Shown here piece by piece: positions 7,027-15,018 of a DNA stretch of 15,054 bases (the stretch's first letter is position 1; each line of letters begins with the position of its first letter). The notes below the pieces were generated by a model. That model was not told the DNA's origin. It saw only the letters and a list, made by a program, of their open reading frames with translations, and made no database searches. Location: positions 1 through 15,054 of the forward strand of contig CAADUD010000185.1 of NCBI GenBank assembly GCA_900752095.1, written 5' to 3'. A program made the translations under genes and the position numbers. The DNA comes from Clostridia bacterium (GTDB lineage Bacteria > Bacillota > Clostridia > TANB77 > CAG-508).

Positions 7027-7551
7027 TTACTCTGTTACCATTACGTATTGAATGCTCATAATTGTATCATTTTCAATAATAAAAGATAAATTTACAATAC
7101 CATCTGTATAAATATATTCATTTCCGTTTTCTTGATAGTTTTCCCCATAAGCAGTAATCATAGCATTTTTATCATCTGCTATTTTAACTCCTTCTGGAGT
7201 TGCTATACTATCATCTAAAAGATAAGTAGAATATATAGTTTCTTGCCCATTAATATCACTTGTAGTAATTTCGTAAGCACCATAATTGTATACTTTATCT
7301 GTTCCTTGGAAAGCACAACTTGGAATTTCTGAATAACTTTGTTCTTCTCCAAATGCTTCTTTTATAAATACTTGACCTGGTGTCATATTTTTTTCATTGT
7401 CTTGGAGGATATATTTAGTAGTTTGTGTACTTTTTTGTATTCCTCCATTTGTTTGCTCATTTTGTGTACTACCTACTGTTACAAAATATACTACTGCAAT
7501 AATTGCAATAACTAACACTAAAATAATAATTCCAATCACCGTTTTTTTCAT
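7027..7551 (-). CDS. Small membrane-anchored extracellular protein of unknown function
   Basis: I do not recognise the family with certainty. The 174 residues begin with a strong membrane helix (about 4-27), followed by a Gln/Thr/Asn-rich linker and a soluble domain of about 125 residues. The domain has a TPEGVKIADDKNAMITAYG segment (about 119-137) and ends in strands such as IYTDGIVNLSFIIEND and IMSIQYVMV. No Cys follows the helix, so it is not a lipoprotein and probably stays tethered by the N-terminal helix. It contains a single Cys and no obvious catalytic motif. AGAAGGAG (7570-7563) lies 11 nt before the ATG. It follows eno on the same strand after 126 nt, with no firm promoter or terminator between them. 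A role at the cell surface is inference. Confidence 0.8.
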   Translation of the reverse strand: MKKTVIGIIILVLVIAIIAVVYFVTVGSTQNEQTNGGIQKSTQTTKYILQDNEKNMTPGQVFIKEAFGEEQSYSEIPSCAFQGTDKVYNYGAYEITTSDINGQETIYSTYLLDDSIATPEGVKIADDKNAMITAYGENYQENGNEYIYTDGIVNLSFIIENDTIMSIQYVMVTE

Positions 7552-7677
7552 ATTTTATTTTTCTCCTTCTATTTTTTCTTTTTATAGATGGTTTTTTATA
7601 ATAAATCATTATTTTCTAATTTCTGCTTAAATAAGTAATAAAAATTATAATTTAAATTTTTTATTATATTTGTTACA

Positions 7678-8979
7678 TTACTTAATCGCTTTTCTTCCTC
7701 TAAATACTGATACTTCTCCAAGTTCTGCTTCAATATTTATTAATCTGTTATATTTAGCAACACGATCTGTTCTACATGGTGCACCAGTTTTAATTTGACC
7801 TGCGTTTGTAGCTACAGCTACATCTGCTAATGTAGTATCTTCTGTTTCTCCGCTTCTATGGGATACTACTGCTGTATATCCATTTCTCTTTGCTAGTTCT
7901 ATAGCGTCTAAAGTTTCTGTTAAAGTTCCAATTTGATTTAATTTAATTAAAATACTATTCGCTGTTTTATTGTCAATACCTTTTTGTAATCTCTTCATAT
8001 TGGTTACAAATAAATCATCACCTACCAATTGTACTTTGTTTCCAATACGTTCTGTTAGCTTTTTCCAACTTTCCCAATCTTCCTCTGCTAACCCATCTTC
8101 TATAGAAATAATTGGATATTTTTCTGCTAATTTAACTATAAATTCTATCATTTCGTCCTTTGTTTTAAATTCATCTGTTTTCCAAAAATAATAGCCATCT
8201 TTTCCTATTTTTTTAGCTTCGTCATACATTTCTGTTGCTGCAACATCTAGAGCTAAGCAAACATCTTCTCCTGGTTTGTATCCAGCTTGGTTAATAGCTT
8301 CTAGAATTAATTCTACTGCTTCTTCTTCACTACCTAAATTTGGTGCAAAACCACCTTCGTCACCAACTCCTGTTGAATATCCTTTTGTTTTTAATACTTT
8401 CTTTAGGTTATGGTATACTTCTACACCCATTCTCATACATTCACTAAAAGTTTTTGCTCCTACTGGCATAATCATAAATTCTTGTACGCTTAAAGAGCTG
8501 TCTGCATGTTTTCCACCATTCATAATATTCATCATAGGTACTGGTAATTCTTTCGCATTTACTCCACCAATGTAATTATATAGGCTCATACCTAAAGATG
8601 CAGCAGCAGCCTTTGCAATCGCTAGTGATACTCCTAACATTGTATTAGCTCCTAGTTTTCCTTTATTTTCTGTTCCATCCAAATCAATCATCATTTTGTC
8701 TATTTTAGCTTGTTCATAAACATTCATACCCTCTAAATGTTCACTAATTACTTCGTTTACATTTTTTACTGCTTGCAAAACACCTTTTCCTAAATATCTT
8801 TTTGGGTCTCCATCTCTTAGTTCTACTGCTTCAAAGCTTCCTGTAGATGCTCCAGATGGAACCATAGCTACTCCTGAAAATCCTCCTTCCGTTACAACTT
8901 CTACTTGTACAGTAGGATTTCCCCTTGAGTCTAATACTTCTAATGCTTTTACGCTTTCAATTTCTAAATATTCTTTCAT
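7678..8979 (-). CDS. eno: Enolase (phosphopyruvate hydratase)
   Basis: This 433-residue enzyme has full length for bacterial enolase. It converts 2-phosphoglycerate to phosphoenolpyruvate in the cytosol. All key residues are present: the mobile loop VPSGASTGSFEA (40-51), Glu208 in GDEGGFAP, and magnesium ligands Asp245, Glu294 and Asp321. Catalytic Lys346 lies in LIKLNQIGT, His374 with Arg375 in VVSHRSGETED, and Lys397 in IKTGAP. AAAGGA lies 9 nt before the ATG. It is the last glycolytic gene of the run, 91 nt after the DUF600-like gene. The leader contains a 7-bp hairpin (9014-9020 with 9028-9034), whose role is unknown. Confidence 0.99.
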   Translation of the reverse strand: MKEYLEIESVKALEVLDSRGNPTVQVEVVTEGGFSGVAMVPSGASTGSFEAVELRDGDPKRYLGKGVLQAVKNVNEVISEHLEGMNVYEQAKIDKMMIDLDGTENKGKLGANTMLGVSLAIAKAAAASLGMSLYNYIGGVNAKELPVPMMNIMNGGKHADSSLSVQEFMIMPVGAKTFSECMRMGVEVYHNLKKVLKTKGYSTGVGDEGGFAPNLGSEEEAVELILEAINQAGYKPGEDVCLALDVAATEMYDEAKKIGKDGYYFWKTDEFKTKDEMIEFIVKLAEKYPIISIEDGLAEEDWESWKKLTERIGNKVQLVGDDLFVTNMKRLQKGIDNKTANSILIKLNQIGTLTETLDAIELAKRNGYTAVVSHRSGETEDTTLADVAVATNAGQIKTGAPCRTDRVAKYNRLINIEAELGEVSVFRGRKAIK

Positions 8980-9070
8980 GTTGTTTCGTCCTTTCTTTTT
9001 TATTAATAATTTTTCTATGCTAACTTTGCATAGATTTTACCTATTTTTTGTTTTCTCTTTTTATTTGTTT

Positions 9071-9802
9071 TCATATACATTGTTTTAAAATTTGACATTT
9101 AATTTCCCTATTAGCTTGTTCCATCTGTTCTTCTAAAATCTGGCTCATAACATTTTCTGCCTGTTTTTGCATATTGTTAGTTTCTTGCTGCTCACTAGTT
9201 ATTCTTTTAATAGAAAAATCAGTAGTTTCTTCTTTTTGATATGTTATCTTTGTTTTTATAAAATTTTTATACATAGGTTCTTCATATCGATTAGTTGCTG
9301 TTTTTTCTATTCCTAATTGCTGGACTAACAATTGTTTTTCTTTTTTAGAAAGAGAATCAAATGGTATTTTTAGATTTCGATAAATCCAGCCAATACGTTT
9401 TGCTTCCATTTCTTCTAGAGTGATAATTGGTTCACATTCATATTCTACTACGAATTTACAATTTTCCATCTTTATTGTAATATAGTTCCATGGTGCTTTT
9501 CCTTGATTTCTACATTCTATATTTAACTTTTCTATTAGTTGATATAAAGAATTCATTTCTTGTAAAAATGGAGTTTCTTGTAAGTTAAATTTAATAGGAA
9601 TTTCATAACTATTTACTGGTTTTCTTTTTAAAATAGATTTTGGAAAATAGTAAAAAAACATTTCTCCTTTTGGTTTGTTGTTTTCGAGTCGTAAAACGGA
9701 AGCATATAAATAAATTTTTTCCCATTTTTCTGGTATCATTTGTAGAAGCTTTTTTTGTATTTTATCATAAAACATTCTAATATTTGCATTTTCTACTTTC
9801 AT
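9071..9802 (-). CDS. DUF600/YezG-like (antitoxin/immunity-type) protein with extended C-terminus
   Basis: This 243-residue cytosolic protein has an N-terminal part (about 10-165) that resembles the YezG/DUF600 family. Supporting segments are MIPEKWEKIYLYASVL (17-32), GEMFFYYFP (46-54), RNQGKAPWNYITIKMEN (98-114) and KRIGWIYRNLKIP (134-146). YezG-type proteins are known as antitoxins of LXG toxins in Bacillus. From about 190 the chain becomes Gln/Glu-rich and is probably helical or coiled coil, which is longer than the simple family members I know. No LXG or other toxin gene lies in the window. The ATG is 9 nt after the gpmI stop, and its Shine-Dalgarno site (AAAGGA, 9820-9815) lies inside gpmI, so translation is probably coupled. 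Family membership is by eye from segment similarity. Confidence 0.7.
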   Translation of the reverse strand: MKVENANIRMFYDKIQKKLLQMIPEKWEKIYLYASVLRLENNKPKGEMFFYYFPKSILKRKPVNSYEIPIKFNLQETPFLQEMNSLYQLIEKLNIECRNQGKAPWNYITIKMENCKFVVEYECEPIITLEEMEAKRIGWIYRNLKIPFDSLSKKEKQLLVQQLGIEKTATNRYEEPMYKNFIKTKITYQKEETTDFSIKRITSEQQETNNMQKQAENVMSQILEEQMEQANREIKCQILKQCI

Positions 9803-9811
9803 TTTCTTCTA

Positions 9812-11347
9812 CTATCCTTTACTGTCTATTAAGCTTTCTCCTGTCATTTCTTCTGGTTTTTTTAATTCCATTAGCTCTAACATTGTAGGGGCTAAATCCG
9901 CTAGTTTGCCTTCTTTTAATTTAATTCCTTCTGCTCCAATTAAAACAAGTGGAACTGGGTTAGTCGTATGTGCAGTATGTGGTTCTCCTGTTTTATAGTC
10001 TATCATTTGTTCTGCATTTCCATGATCTGCTGTCATAATAATCATACCGTTTTTTTCTTCGACAGCATCAACTACTTTTTGTACACATTCATCTATTACT
10101 TCAATTGCTTTAATGGTCGCTTCTAAATTTCCAGTATGTCCTACCATATCTGGGTTTGCATAATTTAGAATAATAGTATCATATTTATCAGATTGTACTG
10201 CTTCTACTACTTTTTTAGTAACCTCATATGCACTCATTTCTGGTTTTAAGTCATAGGTTTGTACTTTAGGAGAAGGAATTAGAATCCTATCTTCCCCTTT
10301 ATATTGCTTTTCTTCTCCACCATTAAAAAAGAAAGTAACATGCGCATATTTTTCTGTTTCTGCAATACGAAGTTGTGTTAGCCCTTGTTTTGAAACATAT
10401 TCTCCAAAAGTATTTTTTAAACTTTCTGGTTTAAAAGCAATTTCTACATTTGGAATGGTCTCATCATATTGTGTAAAACACACATAGTCTAAATCTAAAG
10501 GTTTTGTTTCAAATCCATCAAATTCTGGATCTACTAAACTTCTAGTTATTTCTCTTGCTCTATCTGGTCTAAAGTTAAAGAATATAACAGAATCATGATT
10601 TTCTATGGTTGCAATTGGTTCTTCATTATTACAAATAACTGTTGGTTCTACAAATTCATCGAATACCTCTTTTTGGTAAGAACTTTCTATAGCAGAAATA
10701 GCAGAAGTTGCTTTTTCTCCTTTGCCATATACTAAGGCTTCATAAGATTTTTGTACTCTTTCCCATCTTGTATCCCTGTCCATACTGTAAAATCTACCAG
10801 AGATACTAGCTATTTTACCTACACCTTTTTCTTTCATTTTATCTTCTAATTTTAGAAGATAGCTTTCTCCTGAAGCAGGTGGAGTATCTCTTCCATCTAA
10901 AAAACAATGTACATATACATCTTCAAAGTCTTTTCTTTTGGCAAGTTCTAATAAAGCATATAAATGGCGAATGTGACTGTGTACCCCTCCATCAGAAAGT
11001 AGACCCATAATATGAAGTTTTGAATGGTATTTTTGGCAGTTTTCAATTGCTTGCACAAATTCTTTTATACTAAAGAAATCACCATCTTCAATAGATTTTG
11101 TAATTCTTGTTAAATCTTGGTATACTATACGACCTGCTCCAATATTTGTATGACCCACTTCAGAATTTCCCATCTGTCCTTCTGGTAATCCCACAAACAA
11201 CCCACTAGTATGAATTTGTGTAGTTGGCCATGTTTTTATTAGTTTATCTATATTAGGTGTATTAGCAAGCTTAATAGCATTTCCTTTTTCGTTTTCATTT
11301 AAGCCAAATCCATCTAATATCATTAGCATAATTGGTTTTCTTTTCAT
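9812..11347 (-). CDS. gpmI: 2,3-bisphosphoglycerate-independent phosphoglycerate mutase
   Basis: This 511-residue enzyme interconverts 3- and 2-phosphoglycerate through a phosphoserine intermediate using two Mn ions. The metal-binding and catalytic set is complete: Asp12 in LMILDGFG, nucleophile Ser62 in QMGNSEVGHTNIGAGR, Asp400 and His404 in NPDMVGHTG, Asp441 and His442 in TADHGNAEQM, and His460 in PHTAHTTNPVP. The substrate-binding segments HIMGLLSDGGVHSH, FLDGRDTPPASG and SGRFYSMDRDTRWERV are intact. The length matches the family. AAGGAAGG lies about 10 nt before the ATG. It sits between tpiA and the DUF600-like gene on the same strand, consistent with a glycolytic operon. Confidence 0.98.
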   Translation of the reverse strand: MKRKPIMLMILDGFGLNENEKGNAIKLANTPNIDKLIKTWPTTQIHTSGLFVGLPEGQMGNSEVGHTNIGAGRIVYQDLTRITKSIEDGDFFSIKEFVQAIENCQKYHSKLHIMGLLSDGGVHSHIRHLYALLELAKRKDFEDVYVHCFLDGRDTPPASGESYLLKLEDKMKEKGVGKIASISGRFYSMDRDTRWERVQKSYEALVYGKGEKATSAISAIESSYQKEVFDEFVEPTVICNNEEPIATIENHDSVIFFNFRPDRAREITRSLVDPEFDGFETKPLDLDYVCFTQYDETIPNVEIAFKPESLKNTFGEYVSKQGLTQLRIAETEKYAHVTFFFNGGEEKQYKGEDRILIPSPKVQTYDLKPEMSAYEVTKKVVEAVQSDKYDTIILNYANPDMVGHTGNLEATIKAIEVIDECVQKVVDAVEEKNGMIIMTADHGNAEQMIDYKTGEPHTAHTTNPVPLVLIGAEGIKLKEGKLADLAPTMLELMELKKPEEMTGESLIDSKG

Positions 11348-11441
11348 TTTGTTTATACCTTCCTTCTTTTTTTAAAACCTTTCATTTTTTTGCTTTTTTA
11401 TATTTAATTCTTTATTTTTGCATTCTGTTTTGTTATTTCTA

Positions 11442-12194
11442 TTATTTTTCATAATTAATAATTTTTTCAAAATCTTCTACCTTTAAGCTAGCGCCACCTA
11501 CTAAACCACCATCTATATCAGAAGTAGAAAATAGTTCTTTACTATTTTCTGGTTTTACACTACCTCCATAAAGAATAATAGTATTTTGTGCTACTTCTTC
11601 TCCGTATAATTCTAAAATTTGTTTTCTTATAGCTTTTATTGCTTCGTTTGCGTCATCAGAAGTAGCTGTTTTTCCGGTACCTATTGCCCAAATTGGTTCA
11701 TAAGCAATTATAATATTTTGCATTTGATGTTTGCTTAAGCCTTCTAAAGCAAATTTAGTTTGAGTTGTAATAATATTTTGTGCTTTTCCTGCTTCTCTTT
11801 GTTCTAGAGTTTCTCCCACGCAAACAATTGGTTTTAGCTCATTTTTAAGAGCTACTTTTATTTTTTTATTTACGATTTCATCTGTTTCTGCAAAATATTG
11901 TCTTCTTTCAGAGTGCCCTATAATAACATATTCCACTTGAATGGATTTTAGCATTTTTCCGGAAACTTCCCCTGTATAGGCACCGCTTTCTTCCCAATGC
12001 ATATTTTGCGCTCCAATTTTTATATTAGTGCCTTGTGCAGTAAGTAAACTGTAAAACAAATCTGTATAAGGAACACATAGAATTACTTCTTGTTTTGTAT
12101 CCTTAACAAGTGGTGTTAATTGTTCTATAAATGCCATTGCTTCATTAGGAAGCATATTCATTTTCCAATTACCAGCAATTACTTTTCTTCTCAT
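11442..12194 (-). CDS. tpiA: Triosephosphate isomerase
   Basis: This 250-residue TIM-barrel enzyme interconverts dihydroxyacetone phosphate and glyceraldehyde 3-phosphate. Active-site residues are Asn9 and Lys11 in GNWKMN, His94 in IIGHSERR and Glu166 in AYEPIWAIGTGKTA, which also holds the mobile loop 6. The phosphate-binding segments ILYGGSVKPEN (208-217) and GGLVGGASL are intact. AGAGGA lies 7 nt before the ATG. It lies between pgk and gpmI, with 147 nt upstream and 94 nt downstream, both AT-rich and without a visible terminator. Confidence 0.99.
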   Translation of the reverse strand: MRRKVIAGNWKMNMLPNEAMAFIEQLTPLVKDTKQEVILCVPYTDLFYSLLTAQGTNIKIGAQNMHWEESGAYTGEVSGKMLKSIQVEYVIIGHSERRQYFAETDEIVNKKIKVALKNELKPIVCVGETLEQREAGKAQNIITTQTKFALEGLSKHQMQNIIIAYEPIWAIGTGKTATSDDANEAIKAIRKQILELYGEEVAQNTIILYGGSVKPENSKELFSTSDIDGGLVGGASLKVEDFEKIINYEK

Positions 12195-12341
12195 CTAGAA
12201 TTCCTCTTTCTTTTACTCTCTTTTTCATTTTCTTTTATTCTATTTATTTTCTTCTTAAAATATAAATTATTATAAAATACAAATAGACTTAACTATTAAG
12301 CTTTTTTAAAAGTCTTCTTCAATTTTGAATTTTATCAATAT

Positions 12342-13703
12342 TTACACTTCTTTTGGAGTATATTCATTTTGCATGGTTTTACCATTATTATCTGCTCTTG
12401 CTTGTAATTTTTGTTTGTTGTCCAATGCTGCAATTCCTGGCAATTTTTTTCCTTCTAAGAATTCAAGAGATGCCCCTCCACCAGTAGATAAATAAATATT
12501 ATCAAATTGTTTTAGATTTTCTCCATTTTCTGCTGATTCTCTTTTTATTTTTTGTATAGCAGCTACAGAATCTCCTCCGCCAATAACGCATTTTGCTTTT
12601 GTTCCTGCTATTAATTTAGCAACATTTTCTGTTCCGTGTGCAAATTCTGGAACTTCTGTATAACCTAAAGGTCCATTCCATACAATGGTTTTAGCATGTT
12701 CTAAATGATCTGCAAAATGGTTTAAAGTAGTATCTCCAACATCTAAAATAACACCATCTTCCAAAGCTTCTCCTTTGCCTTCTTCTACTTCTTTTTCTGT
12801 AAATAATTTTACTTTTTTATGTTCTACTTTTGTAATCGTTTCTGGTGTTAATTCTTCTCCTGATTGCATCTTAGCAATACGAGCATCTTTAGGAAGTACA
12901 ATTTCTACGCCTTTATCGAAAGCCTTTTTTATTAGCTCTTTTGCAACATCTAATTTGTCCTCTTCATATTTAGAAGCTCCAACATCGTAGCCTTTTGCCT
13001 TTAAAAATGTATTCGCCATGGCTCCACCAATTAAAATGGTTTCTACTTTATCTAATAAATTTTCAATAACGCCAATTTTATCTGAAACTTTCGCTCCACC
13101 CAAAATTGCTACAAAAGGTTGCTCTGGACTTTCTAATACTGCGCCTAATTCTTTTACTTCTTTTTCCATTAAAAGTCCTGCTACTGCTTCTCCACCTCTT
13201 TGCCTTACTTTATCTGCCACACCTGCTGTAGAACTATGTGCTCTGTGAGCAGTACCAAAAGCATCATTTACATATACTCCATTTTCTCCTACTAACTCAG
13301 ACAATTCTATAGCTAATGTATCATCGTTTTTTTCTTCCCCAGGTTCAAAACGAACATTTTCTAAAAGCCCTACTTCTCCTTCTTTTAGACTATCTGCCAT
13401 ATTTTTAGCCGAATCTCCTACTACATCGTTTGCAAATTTTACTTGTGTGTTTAATTCTTGAGATAATTCATTTGCAACTGGTTGTAAAGAATATTTTTTA
13501 TTTACTTCTCCCTTTGGTCTACCTAAGTGTGAACAAAGCACAATTTTTGCGCCTTGTTCTACTAAATATTGTATGGTAGGAATTGCTGCTTTAATTCTTG
13601 TATTATCTGTAATTTTTCCATCACTTAATGGCACATTAAAATCACAACGAACCAATACTTTTTTTCCTTTTACATCTACATCTTTGATCGTTTTCTTTTC
13701 CAT
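12342..13703 (-). CDS. pgk: Phosphoglycerate kinase, unusually long
   Basis: This enzyme makes ATP from 1,3-bisphosphoglycerate. Substrate-binding residues are present: Asp21 and Asn23 in RCDFNVPL, Arg36, His59-Arg62 in SHLGRPKG, Arg118 in ENVRF and Arg153 in AHRAHSS. So are the nucleotide-binding segments GGAKVSDK (202-209), GGGDSVAA (375-382) and LSTGGGASLEFLEG (405-418). At 453 residues it is some 50-60 longer than the usual bacterial enzyme of about 390-400. The extra length appears as a charged insertion around 278-315, a shorter one around 385-400, and a tail of about 25 residues after PGIAALD (422-428). AAAGGA lies 12 nt before the ATG. It follows gap after 121 nt. The core motifs suggest an active enzyme. 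Confidence 0.98.
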   Translation of the reverse strand: MEKKTIKDVDVKGKKVLVRCDFNVPLSDGKITDNTRIKAAIPTIQYLVEQGAKIVLCSHLGRPKGEVNKKYSLQPVANELSQELNTQVKFANDVVGDSAKNMADSLKEGEVGLLENVRFEPGEEKNDDTLAIELSELVGENGVYVNDAFGTAHRAHSSTAGVADKVRQRGGEAVAGLLMEKEVKELGAVLESPEQPFVAILGGAKVSDKIGVIENLLDKVETILIGGAMANTFLKAKGYDVGASKYEEDKLDVAKELIKKAFDKGVEIVLPKDARIAKMQSGEELTPETITKVEHKKVKLFTEKEVEEGKGEALEDGVILDVGDTTLNHFADHLEHAKTIVWNGPLGYTEVPEFAHGTENVAKLIAGTKAKCVIGGGDSVAAIQKIKRESAENGENLKQFDNIYLSTGGGASLEFLEGKKLPGIAALDNKQKLQARADNNGKTMQNEYTPKEV

Positions 13704-13824
13704 TTATCTAATCAATCCTTTCGCAAGAAATTCCAATTTCATTTTTGATTTATCTTTTTATTACTTTCCCTTTAATATAATATTTCTAATCTTATGTTTT
13801 ATCAATTACATAACTATTTTTAAA

Positions 13825-14826
13825 TTACTTGTTAGAAATATAAATTGCTAAATCTACTAATTTGTTAGAATATCCCCATTCATTATCATACCATGCTACT
13901 AATTTTACAAAAGTATCTGTTAAAGCAATACCTGCTGTGCTATCAAAAATACAAGTATGTTCATCATGAATAAAGTCAGAAGAAACAACTGGATCTTCTA
14001 CATATTCTAAAATACCTTTCATTTCATTTTCAGAAGCTTTTTTCATTACAGCACAAATTTCTTCGTAAGTTGCTGGTTTTTCTAAGTTACAAGTTAAATC
14101 TACAACAGAAACATCAACAGTAGGAACCCTAAATGCCATCCCTGTTAATTTTCCATTTAAACTTGGAATAACTTTTCCCACTGCCTTTGCAGCACCTGTA
14201 GAAGATGGAATAATATTAGCACTTGCTGCTCTACCGCCTCTCCAATCTTTTTTAGATGCTCCATCTACTGTTTTTTGTGTTGCTGTAGTACTATGAACTG
14301 TTGTCATTAAACCATCTTTAATACCAAAATTATCATGAATAACTTTTGCAAGTGGTGCTAAACAGTTGGTAGTACAAGATGCATTAGAAATAATATTCAT
14401 ACTTGGATCATATTTGTCATTATTTACCCCCATTACAAACATAGGTGCATCTTTAGAAGGTGCAGAAATAATAACTTTTTTAGCTCCTGCTTCTAAGTGA
14501 GCATTTGCTTTTTCCATGGTAGTAAATACACCAGAACATTCTAATACATATTCTACTCCGTTTTCTCCCCATGGAATATTTTTAGGATCCATTTCGTTAT
14601 ATACTTTAATCTCTTTTCCGTTTACTACCAAAGTATTATCTTTTGCAGAAATTTCTCCTTTAAATCCTCCATGTACAGTATCATATTTCATCATATAAGC
14701 CATATAGTCTGCTGCGATAAATGGATCATTAATCGCAACAACCTCTACTTCTTTTTTATTTAATGCTGCTTGAAATGATAAGTTTCCTATTCTTCCAAAA
14801 CCATTAATTCCAATTTTAATTGACAT
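13825..14826 (-). CDS. gap: Glyceraldehyde-3-phosphate dehydrogenase, NAD-type
   Basis: This 333-residue enzyme oxidises glyceraldehyde 3-phosphate to 1,3-bisphosphoglycerate. The Rossmann motif is NGFGRIG (8-14), and Asp34 in AINDP points to NAD rather than NADP. Catalytic Cys151 lies in SNASCTTNCLAPL and His178 in MTTVHSTTATQ. Substrate binding is visible in RGGRAASANIIPSSTGAAK (197-214), and the C-terminal WYDNEWGYSNK (312-322) is canonical. AAGGAGG lies about 10 nt before the ATG. It is the first gene of the glycolytic run, preceded by a promoter candidate and two terminator hairpins. No CggR-type regulator gene is adjacent within the window. Confidence 0.99.
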   Translation of the reverse strand: MSIKIGINGFGRIGNLSFQAALNKKEVEVVAINDPFIAADYMAYMMKYDTVHGGFKGEISAKDNTLVVNGKEIKVYNEMDPKNIPWGENGVEYVLECSGVFTTMEKANAHLEAGAKKVIISAPSKDAPMFVMGVNNDKYDPSMNIISNASCTTNCLAPLAKVIHDNFGIKDGLMTTVHSTTATQKTVDGASKKDWRGGRAASANIIPSSTGAAKAVGKVIPSLNGKLTGMAFRVPTVDVSVVDLTCNLEKPATYEEICAVMKKASENEMKGILEYVEDPVVSSDFIHDEHTCIFDSTAGIALTDTFVKLVAWYDNEWGYSNKLVDLAIYISNK

Positions 14827-14846
14827 AATTTTTATTCCTCCTTAAT

Positions 14847-14863
14847 TTGGATTTTTCATCCAA
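14847..14863 (-). promoter_or_regulatory. Small leader hairpin just before the gap ribosome binding site
   Basis: TTGGAT and ATCCAA pair across a 5-nt loop in the expected 5' untranslated region of gap. The stem ends a few bases before AAGGAGG. It could affect mRNA stability or processing, but six base pairs in AT-rich DNA may be chance. Confidence 0.25.
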
Positions 14864-14880
14864 TGTTAATTTATGTGTTT

Positions 14881-14912
14881 AGTATATCCTAAACAATGTA
14901 ATTTTATATCAA
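14881..14912 (-). promoter_or_regulatory. Possible promoter of the gap-eno run
   Basis: On the minus strand, TTGATA (14912-14907) lies 18 nt before GATATA (14888-14883), which overlaps TATACT (14886-14881). The transcript would have a leader of roughly 50 nt. The -35 box overlaps the T tract of the upstream terminator. It is the best candidate between that terminator and gap, but the box alignment is not unique. Confidence 0.45.
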
Positions 14913-14940
14913 AAAAGAATACTTTTCAAGTATTCTTTTT
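14912..14940 (-). terminator. Rho-independent terminator upstream of gap (second of two)
   Basis: A 13-bp stem (14912-14924 with 14928-14940) has a tight loop and a T run on the minus-strand side. It lies about 80 nt beyond the stop codon of the gene at the right edge and isolates gap from it. Confidence 0.65.
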
Positions 14941-14986
14941 AGTTTTTGCAAATTTCTTGAACTCATTTCTCTATTTTGCATAAAAA

Positions 14987-15012
14987 ATATCCATTAAAAG
15001 TTTAATGGATAT
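14987..15012 (-). terminator. Rho-independent terminator of the gene at the right edge (first of two)
   Basis: A perfect 12-bp inverted repeat (14987-14998 with 15001-15012) reads ATATCCATTAAA on one arm. On the minus strand it is followed by six T. It begins 6 nt after the candidate stop codon at 15019-15021. Confidence 0.7.
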
Positions 15013-15018
15013 CTTTTA

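Noticed and set aside
7640..7662. AT-only hairpin downstream of eno as a terminator
   Set aside because: The 7-bp stem contains no G or C and would be very weak. Similar pairings are expected by chance in DNA of this composition.
13573..13851. Plus-strand open frame across the pgk start and the gap-pgk gap
   Set aside because: It overlaps the conserved Pgk N-terminus in antisense and runs into the end of gap. The hydrophobic stretch is the by-product of AT-rich DNA.
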